A stretch of DNA of 64,000 bases, from the NCBI GenBank assembly GCA_900543085.1, contig UQQF01000002.1, positions 36,526 through 100,525 of the forward strand. The letters run 5' to 3'. The notes below the pieces were generated by a model. That model searched no databases. It was not told the DNA's origin and was given only the letters and a program-made list of their open reading frames with translations. This document shows positions 36,230 through 44,624 of this stretch, piece by piece (within the stretch, counting starts at the first letter, position 1; each line of letters opens with the position of its first letter). Source of the DNA: an uncultured Eubacteriales bacterium. Lineage in GTDB: Bacteria > Bacillota > Clostridia > Oscillospirales > Oscillospiraceae. Both the position numbers and the translations under genes were made by a program.

Positions 36230-37198
36230 ATGACAAATCAGGGTATGCTTGTATGTAGTTTTAACATGAAAAAGCGGTTCTCCAGAGGTGAGGAAAACCT
36301 ATATTCGCTGAACCATCAGTATCAGACGGATAACGAGGAAAATTCCACTACCTTTGAGAATGCTATGGAAATGTTTCGGCATTTTTGCCTGGCTAATGCT
36401 ACATTGTCTGATGACGAAAGAAAAAAGAAAGTTTTCGCTATAAAAGAAGGAACTATTCAAGAGTCTCAAGAAGCTACCTTTAGAGCAATGTCATTTGTCA
36501 TTAAGTCTGGAAGTTATGGAATTGAGGGAGATATAACAGATAAGGTAACACAAGAGGTTAAATACCATCGCAACGAGGAGGAACCCGATGTAAAAGAGTT
36601 TCTTTGCGTTGTATATATTCCACTTGATGTAGGAGGATTAGAAATCAAAAAAGGAATCTTGGTATTCCAAAGTATCGGTAGCTATGGCGTGAAAACTATA
36701 ACTACAGAACGAATGCGCGCCTTCTTTGCAGAGATTGACTTAACCTTTGAAACTCGCAGTGTGTCTGTTTCTGCTTTCATTGAAAAATTGATTCAGCAAG
36801 GAAGCCTGTATAAACTAACTTTAATTCGGAACAGGCTTTCCCAAAATAGTGCCGATAATATGCTTATCACTACGGGACGGGAAGAACAGGTCTACATTCA
36901 TCCTACACTTCTTCCAGAATGGCAGTTAAAAATGCTTACAATGTTTCGGAAAGCAGATGAAACGGGATTGATTGAAATTCCAGAAAGTGATGACTACGAC
37001 GATATCTCAATCCAGTTTAAGCTGGGCGATAAAAAACGCACTGTACGCTTACGAAATCTGGAAAAGTTAAGTATTGTAGAAGATATTCCACGCGAAGTAA
37101 TTCAAACCCGAAATCCCGACAGAATTATTAGCTACATGATTTCTACTGCTGATGCGTATAAGGAATACATGGTTTGGGGCAATAGGAGTGATATATAG
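36230..37198 (+). CDS. Unrecognised soluble protein between hsdM and hsdS
   Basis: 322 residues, no transmembrane segment, no family recognised. Noticeable segments are FLCVVYIPLDVGGLEIKKGI, LVFQSIGSYGVKTITTERMR, LYKLTLIRNRLSQNSADNML and IVEDIPREVIQTRNPDRIIS. The gene is much more AT-rich than hsdM upstream, a sign of separate origin. It starts 14 bases after hsdM and ends two bases before a five-helix membrane protein, so the pair is one unit. The soluble-plus-membrane layout recalls Kiwa (KwaB/KwaA), but I cannot confirm homology from sequence alone. Confidence 0.6.
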   Translation: MTNQGMLVCSFNMKKRFSRGEENLYSLNHQYQTDNEENSTTFENAMEMFRHFCLANATLSDDERKKKVFAIKEGTIQESQEATFRAMSFVIKSGSYGIEGDITDKVTQEVKYHRNEEEPDVKEFLCVVYIPLDVGGLEIKKGILVFQSIGSYGVKTITTERMRAFFAEIDLTFETRSVSVSAFIEKLIQQGSLYKLTLIRNRLSQNSADNMLITTGREEQVYIHPTLLPEWQLKMLTMFRKADETGLIEIPESDDYDDISIQFKLGDKKRTVRLRNLEKLSIVEDIPREVIQTRNPDRIISYMISTADAYKEYMVWGNRSDI

Positions 37199-37200
37199 CT

Positions 37201-37794
37201 ATGCGTGGAATTAAGCTGTGTGGTCTTCTTCTGGTTCTAATATCGTCCGTAATTATGATCTTCTCTCTTTTGCGCAAAGAAGAGCCGTTTTTCAACTTGC
37301 AGGATATAATCAAAGCACACAAACATTTAGTTCGGGGTTCCGAAATTTTATTCTGTATAATACCGCTGTGCTTTGCCGTAGGATTGTCATTGCTGTATAC
37401 AGCGGGAGCTCAGTTTTATACAGAAATTAGTGTGATTTTAGGAATATTTCTATCAATGTTGCTGGCTTCACTTAGTATTTTAAGTAATTATGATTTTTCA
37501 ACGGTTACGGATGCCAATCAGCGAGAGAAGGGGAAAAAAGTAGTTAGAGAAACAATTAATGCGATCATGTTTGATGCTATATTATGCGTGTTTCTTTTGC
37601 TATACGGATTAATTATAATTGTTTTGAGTGGCGGAGATTATTCGTGGATTCCTATAAGCATGAATATTATCAAGACGGCAGTATCTGCGGTTGCATATTA
37701 TCTTTTTGTTGTTATTTTGCTAAATCTTTTGCTTATTGTAAAACAAATGAGCAAGATAATTGAGTTTAACATCGTTGTAAAGAGGGATTTGTAA
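37201..37794 (+). CDS. Multi-pass membrane protein paired with the preceding gene
   Basis: 197 residues with five hydrophobic helices (about 5-24, 47-68, 71-92, 124-149, 156-183) and a short polar loop DANQREKGKKVVRE between helices 3 and 4. No enzymatic motif. Strongly AT-rich. It begins two bases after the preceding stop, and its own stop abuts the hsdS ATG. In two-component defence systems such a protein is often a membrane-disrupting effector or a membrane sensor; that is inference here. Confidence 0.6.
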   Translation: MRGIKLCGLLLVLISSVIMIFSLLRKEEPFFNLQDIIKAHKHLVRGSEILFCIIPLCFAVGLSLLYTAGAQFYTEISVILGIFLSMLLASLSILSNYDFSTVTDANQREKGKKVVRETINAIMFDAILCVFLLLYGLIIIVLSGGDYSWIPISMNIIKTAVSAVAYYLFVVILLNLLLIVKQMSKIIEFNIVVKRDL

Positions 37795-39288
37795 ATGACC
37801 CCACAGGAACTGAAAAATAGTATTTTACAACTGGCTATCCAGGGGAAGCTGGTGGAGCAGCTTCCCCTGGAAGGTACCGCAGAGGAACTTTTTGCACAGA
37901 TTCAGCAGGAAAAAAAGCGGTTGATTGCTGAGAAGAAGATTAAAAAGGAAAAGCCGCTGCCTGAAATCACCGAGGATGAAAAGCCCTTTGACATTCCAGA
38001 GAGTTGGAAATGGGTGAGGGTTCAGGAAATTGTCTGCTTAAATCCGAAAAATGATTTATCGGATGAACTTGAAGTTTCTTTTATCCCTATGGTATTGGTG
38101 GATGATGGTTATCGTAACAACCATTCCTTTGAGATTAAAAAATGGGGTGACATCAAAAAAGGATTCACTCATTTTGCGGATGGAGATATTGGCATTGCCA
38201 AAATAACGCCTTGTTTCCAAAATAGAAAATCCGTCGTTTTTCGCAATCTGAAAAACGGCTGTGGTGCAGGTACAACTGAACTATCCATTGTTCGGGTTGT
38301 AAATGATTTATTGTCACGAGATTTTTTGTTATGGTTTTTTAAGTCTGCCTATTTTATTGAAAATGGAGTGAAATCTTTTACTGGAACAGCAGGACAGCAG
38401 AGAATACACAAAGATTACCTCTCTATGTGTTGTTTTCCCCTCCCACCCCTTGCTGAGCAAAAGCGGATTGTTGCTAAAATCGAGGAACTGCTGCCCTATA
38501 TTGACCGTTACGAGCAAGCGTGGAGCACGCTGGAGCAGTTTAACAGCCGCTTCCCGGAGGATATGAAAAAATCCCTCTTGCAGTACGCCATCCAGGGCAA
38601 ACTGGTGGAACAGCGCCCCGGAGAAGGTACCGCAGAGGAACTCTTTGCCCAGATTCAGAAGGAAAAGCAGCAGCTGATTGCAGAGAAGAAAATCAAAAAA
38701 GAAAAGCCGCTGCCCGAAATCACCGAGGATGAAAAGCCCTTTGATATCCCAGAGAGTTGGAAGTGGGTGAGAGTCGGATCGTTGCTTCATTACATTGATA
38801 CAGGCAAAAGCTTTAAATGTGATGAAATACCACCGACAAATGATAAATGTGGGATCATTAAAGTCAGTGCTGTGACATGGGGACAATTTAAAGAAAATGA
38901 AAGTAAGACATGCTATTCAAATGATTTATGGGTAGATGAATATGCGATTCACGAAAATGATTTTTTAATTTGCCGTGCAAATACGGCAGCTTTGGTAGGT
39001 GGCTGTGTCATTGTAGACCAAATTAGCAAACGGTTGATGTTATCTGATAAGGTATTGAGACTGCATTTTTCTAAAATGCTGTATTCCTATTATGTTTTGT
39101 GGGCACTACGAACTCCAATGGTTAGAAATCAATTTAGTGCAGCAGCTACAGGAACTTCAGAATCAATGAAAAATATTTCGCAAGATATAATTAAGAATAC
39201 ATTAATTCCATTGCCACCTCTCGCCGAACAAAAACGCATTGTTGAAAAACTGGAACAGCTGCTGCCGCTGTGTGAAAGATTGAAATGA
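37795..39288 (+). CDS. hsdS: Type I specificity subunit HsdS
   Basis: 497 residues with two target-recognition domains (about 75-215 and 325-470), each followed by a conserved helix with LPPLAEQKRIV. The region before each TRD is nearly the same: LEGTAEELFAQIQQEKKRLI and GEGTAEELFAQIQKEKQQLI, then EDEKPFDIPESWKWVRV in both. It determines the bipartite DNA site for methylation and cleavage. The TRDs are AT-rich, as is usual for exchanged specificity domains. It lies directly after the membrane protein and 11 bases before the TIR gene. Confidence 0.93.
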   Translation: MTPQELKNSILQLAIQGKLVEQLPLEGTAEELFAQIQQEKKRLIAEKKIKKEKPLPEITEDEKPFDIPESWKWVRVQEIVCLNPKNDLSDELEVSFIPMVLVDDGYRNNHSFEIKKWGDIKKGFTHFADGDIGIAKITPCFQNRKSVVFRNLKNGCGAGTTELSIVRVVNDLLSRDFLLWFFKSAYFIENGVKSFTGTAGQQRIHKDYLSMCCFPLPPLAEQKRIVAKIEELLPYIDRYEQAWSTLEQFNSRFPEDMKKSLLQYAIQGKLVEQRPGEGTAEELFAQIQKEKQQLIAEKKIKKEKPLPEITEDEKPFDIPESWKWVRVGSLLHYIDTGKSFKCDEIPPTNDKCGIIKVSAVTWGQFKENESKTCYSNDLWVDEYAIHENDFLICRANTAALVGGCVIVDQISKRLMLSDKVLRLHFSKMLYSYYVLWALRTPMVRNQFSAAATGTSESMKNISQDIIKNTLIPLPPLAEQKRIVEKLEQLLPLCERLK

Positions 39289-39299
39289 GGTGAATCTAT

Positions 39300-39977
39300 A
39301 TGGCCACTTTTAAAAAACCAAATATGTCCCAAATCAATAGCCAAATCAGAAAGTTGAAAACCGCCAATAGTCAATTTCAACGAGAGGCAAATCGTGCCAT
39401 AAGCGAACTAAAAAGCGTTGAACGCAAAGTGAAATCATACCAAAGCAAACTCCGCTCATCCTCCATACAGCCCCTGACAGCGGTTCCTTCGTTGTATCTC
39501 GGTAACAGTTATGAAGATGAAGTTGAATCCTTTCTCTTTGATGATACCTATGAAAAAGAGTATGATGTTTTCATTTCCCATGCATCAGAAGACAAGGATG
39601 CTGTTGCCAGACCGCTTGCTGAAGCGCTTAGAAATAATGGCCTTTCGGTATGGTATGATGAATTTGAATTAAGAATTGGCGACAGCCTGCGCAGAAAAAT
39701 TGACAAAGGTATTGCTAACAGTAATTTTGGAGTCATTGTGATTTCGCGAGATTTTATCAGCAAGGGTTGGACTAACTATGAACTTGACGGGCTCATTACC
39801 CGTGCAGTAAATGGTGAGCAAACTATGCTTCCTGTTTGGCATAACATAACGAAGCGAGAAGTCATTAACTATAGCCCTTCGCTTGCCGATAAATTGGCTC
39901 GCAGCACCACGGACTTTACAGTAGAAGAGATTGCTGACGAAATCGCAGATTTAATTCGTGAAAGAAAAAGAGTATAA
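39300..39977 (+). CDS. TIR-domain protein with N-terminal coiled coil
   Basis: 225 residues. Residues about 10-60 are a Lys/Glu/Ser-rich coiled coil (QINSQIRKLKTANSQFQREA). The TIR domain is about 86-215: YDVFISHASEDKD, SVWYDEFELRIGDSLRRKI, FGVIVISRDFISKGW and NYELDGLITRA, which contains the catalytic Glu position of TIR NADases. TIR effectors deplete NAD+ during abortive infection (as in Thoeris). GAGGTGA precedes the ATG, and it follows hsdS by 11 bases in the same operon, so it may be a back-up effector of the restriction system or the output of the inserted two-gene module. Confidence 0.85.
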   Translation: MATFKKPNMSQINSQIRKLKTANSQFQREANRAISELKSVERKVKSYQSKLRSSSIQPLTAVPSLYLGNSYEDEVESFLFDDTYEKEYDVFISHASEDKDAVARPLAEALRNNGLSVWYDEFELRIGDSLRRKIDKGIANSNFGVIVISRDFISKGWTNYELDGLITRAVNGEQTMLPVWHNITKREVINYSPSLADKLARSTTDFTVEEIADEIADLIRERKRV

Positions 39978-40055
39978 TTCTGCGCAGAAGCACATTGTTT
40001 CATTTTGCGCTAAAACGCTCGAACTACAGGCCCACAGATATCTCTTAAAAGTTGC

Positions 40056-40090
40056 AAAAGGTCGTGAAATCTATGATTTCACGACCTTTT
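40056..40090. terminator. Bidirectional terminator after the TIR gene
   Basis: AAAAGGTCGTGAAATC and GATTTCACGACCTTTT around TAT. It closes the restriction operon. The rest of 39978-40244 holds no gene; 40092-40130 on the minus strand weakly resembles a tRNA 3' end. Confidence 0.88.
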
Positions 40091-40244
40091 GTGGTCGAGA
40101 TGGAGGATTCGGAGCCTTGACTTTGTGAATGCAAACAAGAACCTGAAACCTTTTTTGAGTATTTCGGGCCGTTTTTAGCTGGCCGCCCACGGCTCAAAAA
40201 TTGGGGGACTGGAAACAAAAATAGCCTTATCTATGCATAACCAA

Positions 40245-41162
40245 TCATTTGCTTATTTTCTGTGCAAGATCATGTGTCAACTTTGCTAAAACTCTTTTTC
40301 CCCAGTCTTTTTCTTCTAAATAGTTGAAGAATACAAAATCCTTTGCCTCTTCCTTGCTGTGAAATAAATCAGGATACTGTGTGACCAAGCCTGTAAAGTA
40401 ATCATCATGATAAATGTATGCTGTCCTTAAAATATCTCTTACATAATCGCTATGTTTGCTATATAGATCTTCTAATCTGAATATTTTAACCGCTTGCTCA
40501 ATTCTTTTCTTGAGGTCTGGGTTAATTTTATCCTTATATCGGATTTTTATTTCATATTTCGGGGCTGCTCCAAGCCATGATGCAATGTTATCCGCATCAA
40601 CCCCGTTTTCCACAAATTCCGCTTGAACTCCATAAGAGTCCTGATAAGGATAAATGATTGGGTTCTCCACCGTATCATCATCGTGTTTTAGCCCATTACA
40701 CACAGCACAGCAGGGGATCAAATTGTACATCGACAATGCAAGATATGGATACTTTGATTTTGGGAAAAAATGGTCATACTGAGGTCTTGTCCCTTTTTTG
40801 CTGGAAACAAATATATAGCTCCGGTTACAATAAGGGCAGACTGTAACCCCTACCATTTCAGCCCAAGTTCTTCCAAATTTTCTGTTGCAAAAGTTTGTAT
40901 ATATTCTTTCAAACTGTTTTTTTACGCTACAGTCATCGATTATACCGATTTGATCAATAGCCTTGGTTAGTATAGCAAAGTCTCCAATAAGTAATTTTTT
41001 GATTTTTCCATCATTCAACTTCCCATTCTCACTACAGTAACAAATTATTTTGCGAAACTGCGGATTAGCCCTGTTGCTAATAAGAAGTTCATGCATTTGG
41101 CGACGAGTATCTTTGTAAAACTGCGTTGCTTTCTCTTCGCTGATCTCCGGCAGCCTAATCAT
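40245..41162 (-). CDS. HNH endonuclease, PtuB-like partner of a Septu-type system
   Basis: 305 residues. The HNH/zinc core is VTVCPYCNRSYIF, RPQYDHFFPKSKYPYLALSM and YNLIPCCAVCNGLKHDD: two CxxC zinc pairs flank the D-H catalytic segment. The ATG at 41162 follows GGAGG and overlaps the end of the ATPase gene by 8 bases. Septu systems pair an ATPase (PtuA) with exactly this type of HNH protein, which degrades DNA when the ATPase is triggered by phage. A longer in-frame start would read back through the ATPase gene and is not used. Confidence 0.85.
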   Translation of the reverse strand: MIRLPEISEEKATQFYKDTRRQMHELLISNRANPQFRKIICYCSENGKLNDGKIKKLLIGDFAILTKAIDQIGIIDDCSVKKQFERIYTNFCNRKFGRTWAEMVGVTVCPYCNRSYIFVSSKKGTRPQYDHFFPKSKYPYLALSMYNLIPCCAVCNGLKHDDDTVENPIIYPYQDSYGVQAEFVENGVDADNIASWLGAAPKYEIKIRYKDKINPDLKKRIEQAVKIFRLEDLYSKHSDYVRDILRTAYIYHDDYFTGLVTQYPDLFHSKEEAKDFVFFNYLEEKDWGKRVLAKLTHDLAQKISK

Positions 41163-43107
41163 TTCTCTGAGCCTCCAGTGTGTCAATTTGTTGTTGAATG
41201 GCGGCTTTTTGCATTCTGAGGAATTCAAGTATGCGCTGTCGCTCATCTGGCTCCATTGTTTTCTCTGCCAAACCAGGTCTATCCATTTGAGCCATTCGCT
41301 CAAGTCGCTTACGGATAACGGGTTCACCGATCAATTCAAGAATCTTGTCGATATCATCAGCATTTTGCTTACCTGTTTTGATTTCTTCAATCCAAGAGTT
41401 GATTGTTTCTCTTGCAAAACTGCCCATTGCCAAACCATCTTTGATAAAGAAGGCGTCTTTGTAAAGGGAGTAAATATTCGCTCCAAAAGTTTGAATTTCA
41501 TGCTTTTCTTGAACAATTTTTCCATCTTGGCACTGAAGAAAAATCGAATTTCCTCTTGGAATATCAGAAAGAATAATGGGCGAATGGCTTGTTATAATGA
41601 CTTGGACATAATTCTTTGGGAACGCTTCTTTTATGGCATTTAAGAGATCATTCAGTATTTGCCTTTGCCATTCTGGATGTAAGTAAAGGTCGACTTCATC
41701 AATAAGTAGCAGAATATTTTCCTGCAATAAGAACTGTGGTTTTGAAAAGAATTCATGCAGCTTAGGAGCAAGATACATTCTTGACATAAAATTTAGTTCT
41801 GCTCGTTCTCCGGATGACATTCCCACATTCCGGATATCTAAATATTTGAGCAGGAAGGAGTGCCCGTTTTTTATATGGTCAATGAGCGGCTCAAATTTTG
41901 AAACATAAACTTGAGCAAAAACCTCCTTAGCGGCATCATCTTGGGGAAGCGTATTGTCTGTATATTTGGCGTGCGCTAAGGCTTTTTTAAATATGGAAAT
42001 TTCTTTAATCGCATCTTTATAATATGTCTTTTCATCTCCCTCATGCAATTTACCAACAAATTTCTTACATTGAACAAATATTGCATCGGCGGTCAGGTAA
42101 TCCTCTGACATAACTTCGAGAGAAAAATCTTCAAATACGAATAACAGCTCGAAAATCAGATTGCAAATAATACTGCTCCATATCGTGGTTCTTCCTATCT
42201 GAGCAGCGACTGTTTGATATTTTCTGTATACTTTGGTTAGTCTTTCTTCTTCAAAATATTTCGCTTTATAATTACTTGGAGATATCGTTTTTGGAGCAGG
42301 TAGTTTGCTTAATAGGTTTTTAATAGTAAACGATATGCTATCCAACCGTTTCCCTTGAAACTTTCTTCCGCTGTTACCCAGATAAATATAGAATAACAGA
42401 TCAAAAAACATCTGCATGCTTTGACTGTTTTCCTGTGAAGCCAATAGATCTTCCAATGCACTAAACGGTGTGTCAGGGATTAGCCCAATTGCGGGAAAGC
42501 CATATTTCTCCCGATAGAAATCATAAGAAAATGTCGATAGGGTTGCGTCTGTAAGCATAATATAGCTCACAGTTCCACCATTTCGTAAATTCTGGTTTTG
42601 CCTGTCATATGTACTATTTGATAAATATATGTGAGAAATGTGGCCAATATAATCTTGTCGAAAATTTTCGGCCCTATAAGGTTCTATTACCTTGCTATGA
42701 GAAGTAATGCGATCATGCAGATGAATTCTATCGGGTGTAATATTGATCACATGAAATTCAGCATTGTCTGGTTCCAAATAAACAGCAATAAATGTACGGA
42801 GTTCATTTTGCTCGTCATTAAAATGCTGATATTTTTTTCGGTTTTCTTCAGTGAGGGGCAAGCAGGAAAGACCTGTTATGAATTCCAACAGAGTGGTCTT
42901 TCCTGTGCCATTTTCGCCGATGATAGCGGTCACATTTGCGATGTTATCATTCCGAAAGACATTGATTGTAGCACGCTTTTCTATTTTCAATTCCTTTGTT
43001 TCCGGCGAATACGATACGGAGCACTCGGGTGAAAAATTGAATCCTTCTTGCTGAAAACACCCATTTTTGTCTTTATTAATCCAGAGATATATGAGTTCCG
43101 TTCTCAT
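41155..43107 (-). CDS. AAA/ABC-type ATPase, PtuA-like (Septu)
   Basis: 650 residues. Walker A VTAIIGENGTGKTTLLEFI near the N-terminus, ABC-like signature NVGMSSGERAELNFMSRMY, Walker B ILLLIDEVDLYLHPEWQ and the switch His in VIITSHSPIILSDIP. About 350 residues of helical insert lie between the halves, as in SMC/RecF-like and PtuA ATPases. GGAG precedes the ATG at 43107. AT-rich. It is the upstream gene of the pair, with no reverse transcriptase nearby, so a retron-Septu hybrid is unlikely. Confidence 0.85.
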   Translation of the reverse strand: MRTELIYLWINKDKNGCFQQEGFNFSPECSVSYSPETKELKIEKRATINVFRNDNIANVTAIIGENGTGKTTLLEFITGLSCLPLTEENRKKYQHFNDEQNELRTFIAVYLEPDNAEFHVINITPDRIHLHDRITSHSKVIEPYRAENFRQDYIGHISHIYLSNSTYDRQNQNLRNGGTVSYIMLTDATLSTFSYDFYREKYGFPAIGLIPDTPFSALEDLLASQENSQSMQMFFDLLFYIYLGNSGRKFQGKRLDSISFTIKNLLSKLPAPKTISPSNYKAKYFEEERLTKVYRKYQTVAAQIGRTTIWSSIICNLIFELLFVFEDFSLEVMSEDYLTADAIFVQCKKFVGKLHEGDEKTYYKDAIKEISIFKKALAHAKYTDNTLPQDDAAKEVFAQVYVSKFEPLIDHIKNGHSFLLKYLDIRNVGMSSGERAELNFMSRMYLAPKLHEFFSKPQFLLQENILLLIDEVDLYLHPEWQRQILNDLLNAIKEAFPKNYVQVIITSHSPIILSDIPRGNSIFLQCQDGKIVQEKHEIQTFGANIYSLYKDAFFIKDGLAMGSFARETINSWIEEIKTGKQNADDIDKILELIGEPVIRKRLERMAQMDRPGLAEKTMEPDERQRILEFLRMQKAAIQQQIDTLEAQRND

Positions 43108-43748
43108 TATTCTTTCTCCTTTACCCCGTTTTGTATAGTAATGCACATTCTTAATGAAGGCATGTCAGGCGCTATCATCTTTTCTTTTACAATTGACACA
43201 GCCAACAACATACTGCATGTGTGTTAAGGTCAAGAACCTGGATTATCTTTCAATAAGTATAATATCTTTTCTATGCTTCTTCAATCTTGCGTTACATCCG
43301 AATTCTTGACTGCTATAGTGAACAGAAAGCCAAGTATAAGCGACTGGTTAATACGAAAATCTCCGGGGAAGCAGTTGAGCGGCTGATGGAAGAAGGCTTC
43401 CGTGGACCGATTCGTAAACGGCCCGTCCATCCGCAAGTACGCGGATACCCATCAAATGAACTGTGGCAGCGGGGACTATCAGCAAAAGAAATTCTTCCCT
43501 GCCCTGGCTCGTCTGCTGAAAGATCGGGACGAGGCGGAGGGAACATGCCGACTACGGAAACCAGCACAAAAGTAAATAATCCAACCTCAAACGGAGCGCC
43601 TGCGACAAAGCAGACGCTCCGTTTTTCTGTCAAGTGTATGTCATAGGATATAATTTCCCAATATAAGTAGAAAGGCAACTCGGACATCATCAAAAAATTG
43701 TGTCAAAACTGTCACATGCAAATATTCTCGGCTGAAGAAGTAAGGGTA
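43108..43748. other. Gap between the Septu pair and the sigma-factor operon, with decayed coding sequence
   Basis: About 640 bases. A plus-strand stretch (about 43289-43572) reads as short protein-like pieces in two frames (KYKRLVNTKISGEAVERLME, then in another frame VNGPSIRKYADTHQMNCGSG and YQQKKFFPALARLLKDRDEA), suggesting a frameshifted remnant of an unidentified gene end. A terminator follows at 43590-43626 (ACGGAGCG/CGCTCCGT, TTTTT). No intact gene is seen. Confidence 0.5.
43590..43626 (+). terminator. Intrinsic terminator
   Basis: ACGGAGCG and CGCTCCGT arms with a 16-base loop, followed by a T-run. Confidence 0.75.
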
Positions 43749-44624
43749 TTATTTTTCCTCCCACCATGCAGAATGCGGGACGAAGTCGGATGATATCGGT
43801 TCCGCCTGGGCCACCATCTGCCTGGCTCGACGGAGTTTCCAGGCAAAACTATCCCAGCACCGATCCCGCAGGTGTTTTAGTGCCTGATCTTTCGCTTTTT
43901 CCACACCGGACTCCTTCAGCAAATTCCGCATAGCGATCTCCTGCAGGTCCGCCTTAGGGAAGCCGTATACACCGAAATAGCGCCCCAGAATGTCCTGCTC
44001 TTTTTTGGAAAGCCGCAAAAACTCTTCCCGCAGGCATTCCATAGTCACCATGCGGATCACCGCGTCTTCTGCAGATCCAGATAGTCGAGTTGACACTATC
44101 TGCTCAAAAATATCACCGTCATCATCTGGGCTTTGCAGATCATAAACAGAGAAGAAATGGGTGGGATAGACAATCGCTCTGGCGGCAGCACGGAAAGGAA
44201 TGCCAAGGGACGCACAAACATCACTGGGTTCTTTTCCCTCCTGATAATAAAGGCGCTGTGCCTTTCGCACCAGACCCATACTGTCCCGGTCCAGCGCAAG
44301 CGTCCCCATGCTGCGTTCCAGATGCCGCCGCATGGCTCCATCCAGAAACGGAGTGACATAAGTCGTGAACCGGCCCTTCTCAGCATCATAGTTGCCGGTC
44401 CGAACGCACTCCACCAGTGCCAGTTTTCCTACGCTCTCCAATTCGGAGAGTGTTTCTTTTGCGTAATCGCTCAGGCCGCCGTATTTGGTTTGCCGCAGGC
44501 AGTGATACTGGCTGGCAATCAGTCGGGCACGATCCTTAACCAAGCCTGTGTTTGCAAGACACATTTTGGTCAGAGCCGCCTCTTCACCGTTGGTGATACG
44601 CTCCAACAGTTCCTCGTTGGTCAT
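43749..44624 (-). CDS. Sigma-70-family factor encoded by the element
   Basis: 291 residues. Region 2 is recognisable: MCLANTGLVKDRARLIASQY, ELESVGKLALVECVRTGNYD and KGRFTTYVTPFLDGAMRRHL. A central region resembles sigma region 3 (LVRKAQRLYYQEGKEPSDVC), and LSKKEQDILGRYFGVYGF starts region 4. Such factors are found on gut Firmicute ICEs, where they probably switch on transfer genes. Its ATG overlaps the stop of the DUF6076 gene. Confidence 0.72.
   Translation of the reverse strand: MTNEELLERITNGEEAALTKMCLANTGLVKDRARLIASQYHCLRQTKYGGLSDYAKETLSELESVGKLALVECVRTGNYDAEKGRFTTYVTPFLDGAMRRHLERSMGTLALDRDSMGLVRKAQRLYYQEGKEPSDVCASLGIPFRAAARAIVYPTHFFSVYDLQSPDDDGDIFEQIVSTRLSGSAEDAVIRMVTMECLREEFLRLSKKEQDILGRYFGVYGFPKADLQEIAMRNLLKESGVEKAKDQALKHLRDRCWDSFAWKLRRARQMVAQAEPISSDFVPHSAWWEEK

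Noticed and set aside
43108..43748. Possible retron next to the Septu-like pair
   Set aside because: No reverse transcriptase motif is present in any frame nearby, so the ATPase/HNH pair is treated as ordinary Septu-like.
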